This document shows, one piece after another, positions 6,287-7,802 of a stretch of 7,802 nt of DNA (position 1 is the first letter of the stretch; each line of letters opens with the position of its first letter). The DNA comes from Bacteroidota bacterium (GTDB lineage: Bacteria; Bacteroidota; Bacteroidia; Chitinophagales; Chitinophagaceae): assembly GCA_023392185.1 (NCBI GenBank), contig JAEVZP010000037.1, forward strand, positions 1 to 7,802, written 5' to 3'. Below the pieces are notes generated by a model. It saw nothing but the letters and a program-made list of their open reading frames with translations, did no database searches and was not told the origin of the DNA. The position numbers were made by a program, and so were the translations under genes.

Positions 6287-6394
6287 CGGGAAAGGAAAGG
6301 GACCCGCAGGCGCTTTGTGGTGCCCGGCTGCCAGAAGGCCGTGGTCCCGGAGCGGGGCTGCAAAGCGTTTAAAAACGTGCTTCAACACCTGTTG

Positions 6395-6417
6395 TTTTCC
6401 GGAAATCCGACCCCAAA
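6395..6417 (+). repeat. 23-base repeat built on TTTTCCGGAAAT, copy B (spacer upstream of clpX)
   Basis: This is the non-coding partner of 474-496, identical at 21 of 23 bases including the CCCCAAA tail. It lies 10 bases before the terminator of the crotonase gene, downstream of that gene and upstream of the clpX promoter. A second TTCCGGAA copy sits on the other side of the terminator at 6472-6479, so the terminator is bracketed by two palindromes. Confidence 0.8.
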
Positions 6418-6426
6418 CAATTCCTT

Positions 6427-6461
6427 AAAAAAGGCTTTGCAGCAATCTGCAAAGCCTTTTT
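6427..6461 (-). terminator. Strong intrinsic terminator of the crotonase gene
   Basis: A perfect 15-base stem, AAAAAGGCTTTGCAG (6428-6442) with its complement at 6447-6461, closes the loop CAAT. On the minus strand the stem is followed by a T-run (the six A of 6427-6432 read as T). It begins 20 bases past the crotonase stop at 6481. The plus strand also ends in five T, so it could work both ways, though no plus-strand gene runs into it. Confidence 0.9.
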
Positions 6462-6480
6462 CTGTCAAAAATTCCGGAAA

Positions 6481-7260
6481 TTATTTTTTCCCAAAGACGG
6501 GCGCTCTTTTCTCCAGAAACGCGCGCACGCCTTCGGCGAAATCGGGGGTATTGCCGGCGGCCACCTGCGCTTCTTTTTCGCGCTCGAGCTGCTGCTCCAG
6601 TGAGTTGGAAAACGATTCGGCTACCAGTTGTTTGGTTAGCGCTACTGACTGCAGGGCGCTTTTGGAAAGGTCTTGCGCCAGCTTTTGCCAACCGGCTTCG
6701 AAATCGGCTTCCGGAAACACGCGGTACACCATGCCCATTTGCCGGGCTTCGGCTGCCGTCACCTTATCGGCCGTCAGCATCAGCGCCAGCGCCCGCTGTG
6801 TGCCCACGAGCCGGGGCAGGAAATAAGTGCCGCCACAGTCGGGGATGAGCCCGATTTTGGAAAAGGCCTGAATGAAAGCGGCGTTTTCGGCAGCCACCAC
6901 AATATCGCCTGCAAGGGCCAGGTTGGCACCTGCGCCGGCAGCCACGCCATTGATCGCTGTGATCACGGGCTTGGGCATCTGCCGCATTTCTTTTACAATA
7001 AGATTGTATTGCTCGTCGAGGATTTTAGCGAAGTTCACCTGCGTGGGGTCTTCGGCTTCGCCCAGGTCTTGCCCGGCACAAAATCCTTTGCCGCTGCCTG
7101 TCAGCACTACGCAGCGCACCGCATCATCGGCGGCGCACTGGCGCAGCAGATGGAGCAGGTGCAAGGCCATTTCACGGGTAAAACTGTTGTATTTTTCGGG
7201 GCGGGACAGGCGCAGGATCGCCACACCTGCCTCCATTTGGTACTGAACGGTTTGCGACAT
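6481..7260 (-). CDS. paaG: Enoyl-CoA hydratase/isomerase family protein, PaaG-like
   Basis: The 259-residue product is a complete crotonase-fold enzyme acting on an acyl-CoA thioester. Oxyanion-hole segments are CAGQDL at 61-66 and GVAAGAGAN at 105-113. AFSKIGLIPDCGG at 132-144 carries D141, the position of the catalytic Asp of PaaG, and EGVRAFLEKRAP at 243-254 is the usual C-terminal helix. These stretches resemble PaaG, the 1,2-epoxyphenylacetyl-CoA isomerase that forms the oxepin ring and shifts double bases in enoyl-CoA esters, more than ordinary enoyl-CoA hydratase, whose two Glu are not seen. No other paa gene is in the window, so a general enoyl-CoA isomerase role is equally open; the symbol means likeness. 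The start at 7260 (MSQTVQYQ) follows a -7 element by 5 bases; an in-frame ATG at 7329 would add 23 unlikely residues across that promoter. Confidence 0.88.
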   Translation of the reverse strand: MSQTVQYQMEAGVAILRLSRPEKYNSFTREMALHLLHLLRQCAADDAVRCVVLTGSGKGFCAGQDLGEAEDPTQVNFAKILDEQYNLIVKEMRQMPKPVITAINGVAAGAGANLALAGDIVVAAENAAFIQAFSKIGLIPDCGGTYFLPRLVGTQRALALMLTADKVTAAEARQMGMVYRVFPEADFEAGWQKLAQDLSKSALQSVALTKQLVAESFSNSLEQQLEREKEAQVAAGNTPDFAEGVRAFLEKRAPVFGKK

Positions 7261-7265
7261 GAGGC

Positions 7266-7273
7266 CAAAAATA
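7266..7273 (-). promoter_or_regulatory. Bacteroidota-type -7 promoter element for the crotonase gene
   Basis: On the minus strand this is TATTTTTG, matching TAnnTTTG, with GCCTC and then the ATG at 7260. The 5-base gap is the same as that before rsmE, so a leaderless mRNA is likely here too. It also decides the start codon, since an upstream ATG at 7329 would lie before the promoter. No clear -33 TTG. Confidence 0.6.
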
Positions 7274-7289
7274 GGATTTTGCGCCTTTG

Positions 7290-7324
7290 TTGACGGGAAA
7301 GCACTGTTTTTTTCTTCACCTTTG
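7290..7324 (+). promoter_or_regulatory. Possible mreB promoter (TTG ... CACCTTTG)
   Basis: CACCTTTG at 7317-7324 matches TAnnTTTG except that the first T is C, and TTG at 7290-7292 could be the -33 element, though the gap of 24 bases is long. If used, the mreB leader would be about 70 bases, unusually long beside the other genes here. This is a weak call; the divergent crotonase promoter is 45 bases away. Confidence 0.3.
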
Positions 7325-7398
7325 CACACCTCCCCTAAATTGGGTTTTTTTAGAACCTTTTCCCATTTTCTTACCCTCCGATTCCCTTTTCACGTTTC

Positions 7399-7802
7399 AT
7401 GGGCCTTTTTAACTTCCTTACACAGGAAATCGCTATAGATCTCGGCACTGCCAACACCTTAATTATCCACAACGAACAAGTTGTGGTGGACGAACCTTCC
7501 ATCGTGGCCAAAGACCGCACCTCCAACAAGATTGTGGCGGTGGGTAAAAAGGCGATGATGATGCACGAAAAAACCCACGAAAATCTCAAAACCATCCGCC
7601 CGCTGCGCGACGGGGTCATTGCCGACTTTGACGCGGCTGAAGGCATGCTGCGCGAGATGATTAAACTCGTGTATCCCAAAAAGCCGCTTTTTCCGCCGTC
7701 CTGGCGCATGGTGATCTGTATTCCGTCTTCGATCACCGAGGTGGAAAAACGCGCCGTGCGCGACAGCGCCGAGCAGGCCGGGGCGAAGGAAGTGTATATG
7801 AT
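7399..7802 (+). CDS. mreB: Rod shape-determining protein MreB, N-terminal part (3' truncated by window)
   Basis: MreB is the bacterial actin homologue that forms short filaments under the inner membrane and guides the elongation machinery for peptidoglycan. The frame from ATG at 7399 stays open to the window end, 134 codons plus two bases. It begins MGLFNFLTQEIAIDLGTANT, in which DLGTANT (14-20) is the phosphate-1 loop of the actin ATPase. EPSIVA, then AVGKKAMMM, RPLRDGVIADFDAAEGML and ICIPSSITEVEKRAVRDSAEQAGA in that order are family hallmarks (the last is written here in parts: ICIPSS and ITEVEKRAV). The short amphipathic start (GLFNFL) may bind the membrane. The usual partners mreC and mreD would be expected beyond the window. 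It is divergent from the crotonase gene across a 138-base spacer. Confidence 0.97.
   Translation, partial: MGLFNFLTQEIAIDLGTANTLIIHNEQVVVDEPSIVAKDRTSNKIVAVGKKAMMMHEKTHENLKTIRPLRDGVIADFDAAEGMLREMIKLVYPKKPLFPPSWRMVICIPSSITEVEKRAVRDSAEQAGAKEVYM

Larger units (their letters stand above)
476..6716. repeat. Iterated palindrome TTCCGGAA, 12 copies across the window
   Basis: Exact copies start at 476, 923, 1545, 1883, 3509, 3583, 4577, 4902, 5317, 6397, 6472 and 6709. Seven are inside genes (rsmE twice, the DUF4159 gene, priA twice, clpX, the crotonase) and five in spacers (1883, 4577, 4902, 6397, 6472). With equal base use, 7795 positions would give about 0.12 copies by chance. The flanks lean to T on the left and A on the right; the copy at 1883 extends to the 14-base palindrome ATTTTCCGGAAAAT. 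In genes the site is read both as TCC-GGA (Ser-Gly) and CCG-GAA (Pro-Glu), so one favoured dipeptide does not explain it. One-mismatch relatives occur at 1028, 2552, 3156 and 6205 or within a base of those positions. Function is unknown; the pattern resembles HIP1 of cyanobacteria. Confidence 0.85.

Noticed and set aside
6253..6363. N-terminal extension of clpX by 37 residues
   Set aside because: It crosses the -7 promoter element and does not resemble ClpX, whose zinc domain begins within the first ten residues from 6252.
1..7802. A defence island, mobile element or new multi-gene system
   Set aside because: All recognised genes but the DUF4159 and the 59-residue gene are housekeeping or central metabolism; no transposase, integrase, nuclease, toxin or reverse transcriptase frame was seen.

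Overview
The window reads as an ordinary chromosomal segment of a Bacteroidota bacterium. Three candidate promoters carry the Bacteroidota -7 element TAnnTTTG, Shine-Dalgarno sequences are not evident, and the gene set (rsmE coupled to a DUF4159 gene, priA, a lone clpX, a crotonase, mreB) fits that phylum. A class such as Saprospiria or Chitinophagia is a guess. No phage, insertion sequence, CRISPR array or RNA gene was recognised.

Layout. Positions 1-312 (+) hold the 3' end of a SAM-dependent methyltransferase. A spacer follows with a 28-base near-perfect palindrome and a promoter. Next is a coupled pair: rsmE (456-1172, 16S rRNA m3U1498 methyltransferase) and a secreted DUF4159 protein (1172-1825), whose start shares one base with the rsmE stop. 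The convergent spacer 1826-2059 is rich in small repeats. Three genes then run on the minus strand, in transcription order clpX (6252-4966), a 59-residue unknown protein (4807-4628) and priA (4522-2060). Behind the clpX promoter lies a strong terminator (6427-6461) that ends the next minus-strand gene, a PaaG-like crotonase (7260-6481). This gene is divergent from mreB (7399 to the window end), of which only the N-terminal 134 residues are present. No gene-free stretch exceeds 300 bases.

Most of the genes are housekeeping: ribosome modification, replication restart, protein quality control, acyl-CoA metabolism and cell shape. I see no operon that encodes a new multi-gene system. The unusual signal is in the DNA itself. 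The 8-base palindrome TTCCGGAA occurs 12 times in 7.8 kb, about 0.1 being expected, both inside genes (in two reading frames) and between them. It often sits inside a longer TTTTCCGGAAAT core, and two copies extend to a 23-base near-identical repeat. This resembles the highly iterated palindrome HIP1 of cyanobacteria. The spacers also hold a second family, short hairpins with a three-base purine-rich loop (CAGGC-ACA-GCCTG type), and degenerate seven-base repeats. Two genes, rsmE and the crotonase, have the -7 element exactly 5 bases before ATG, which suggests leaderless mRNAs.
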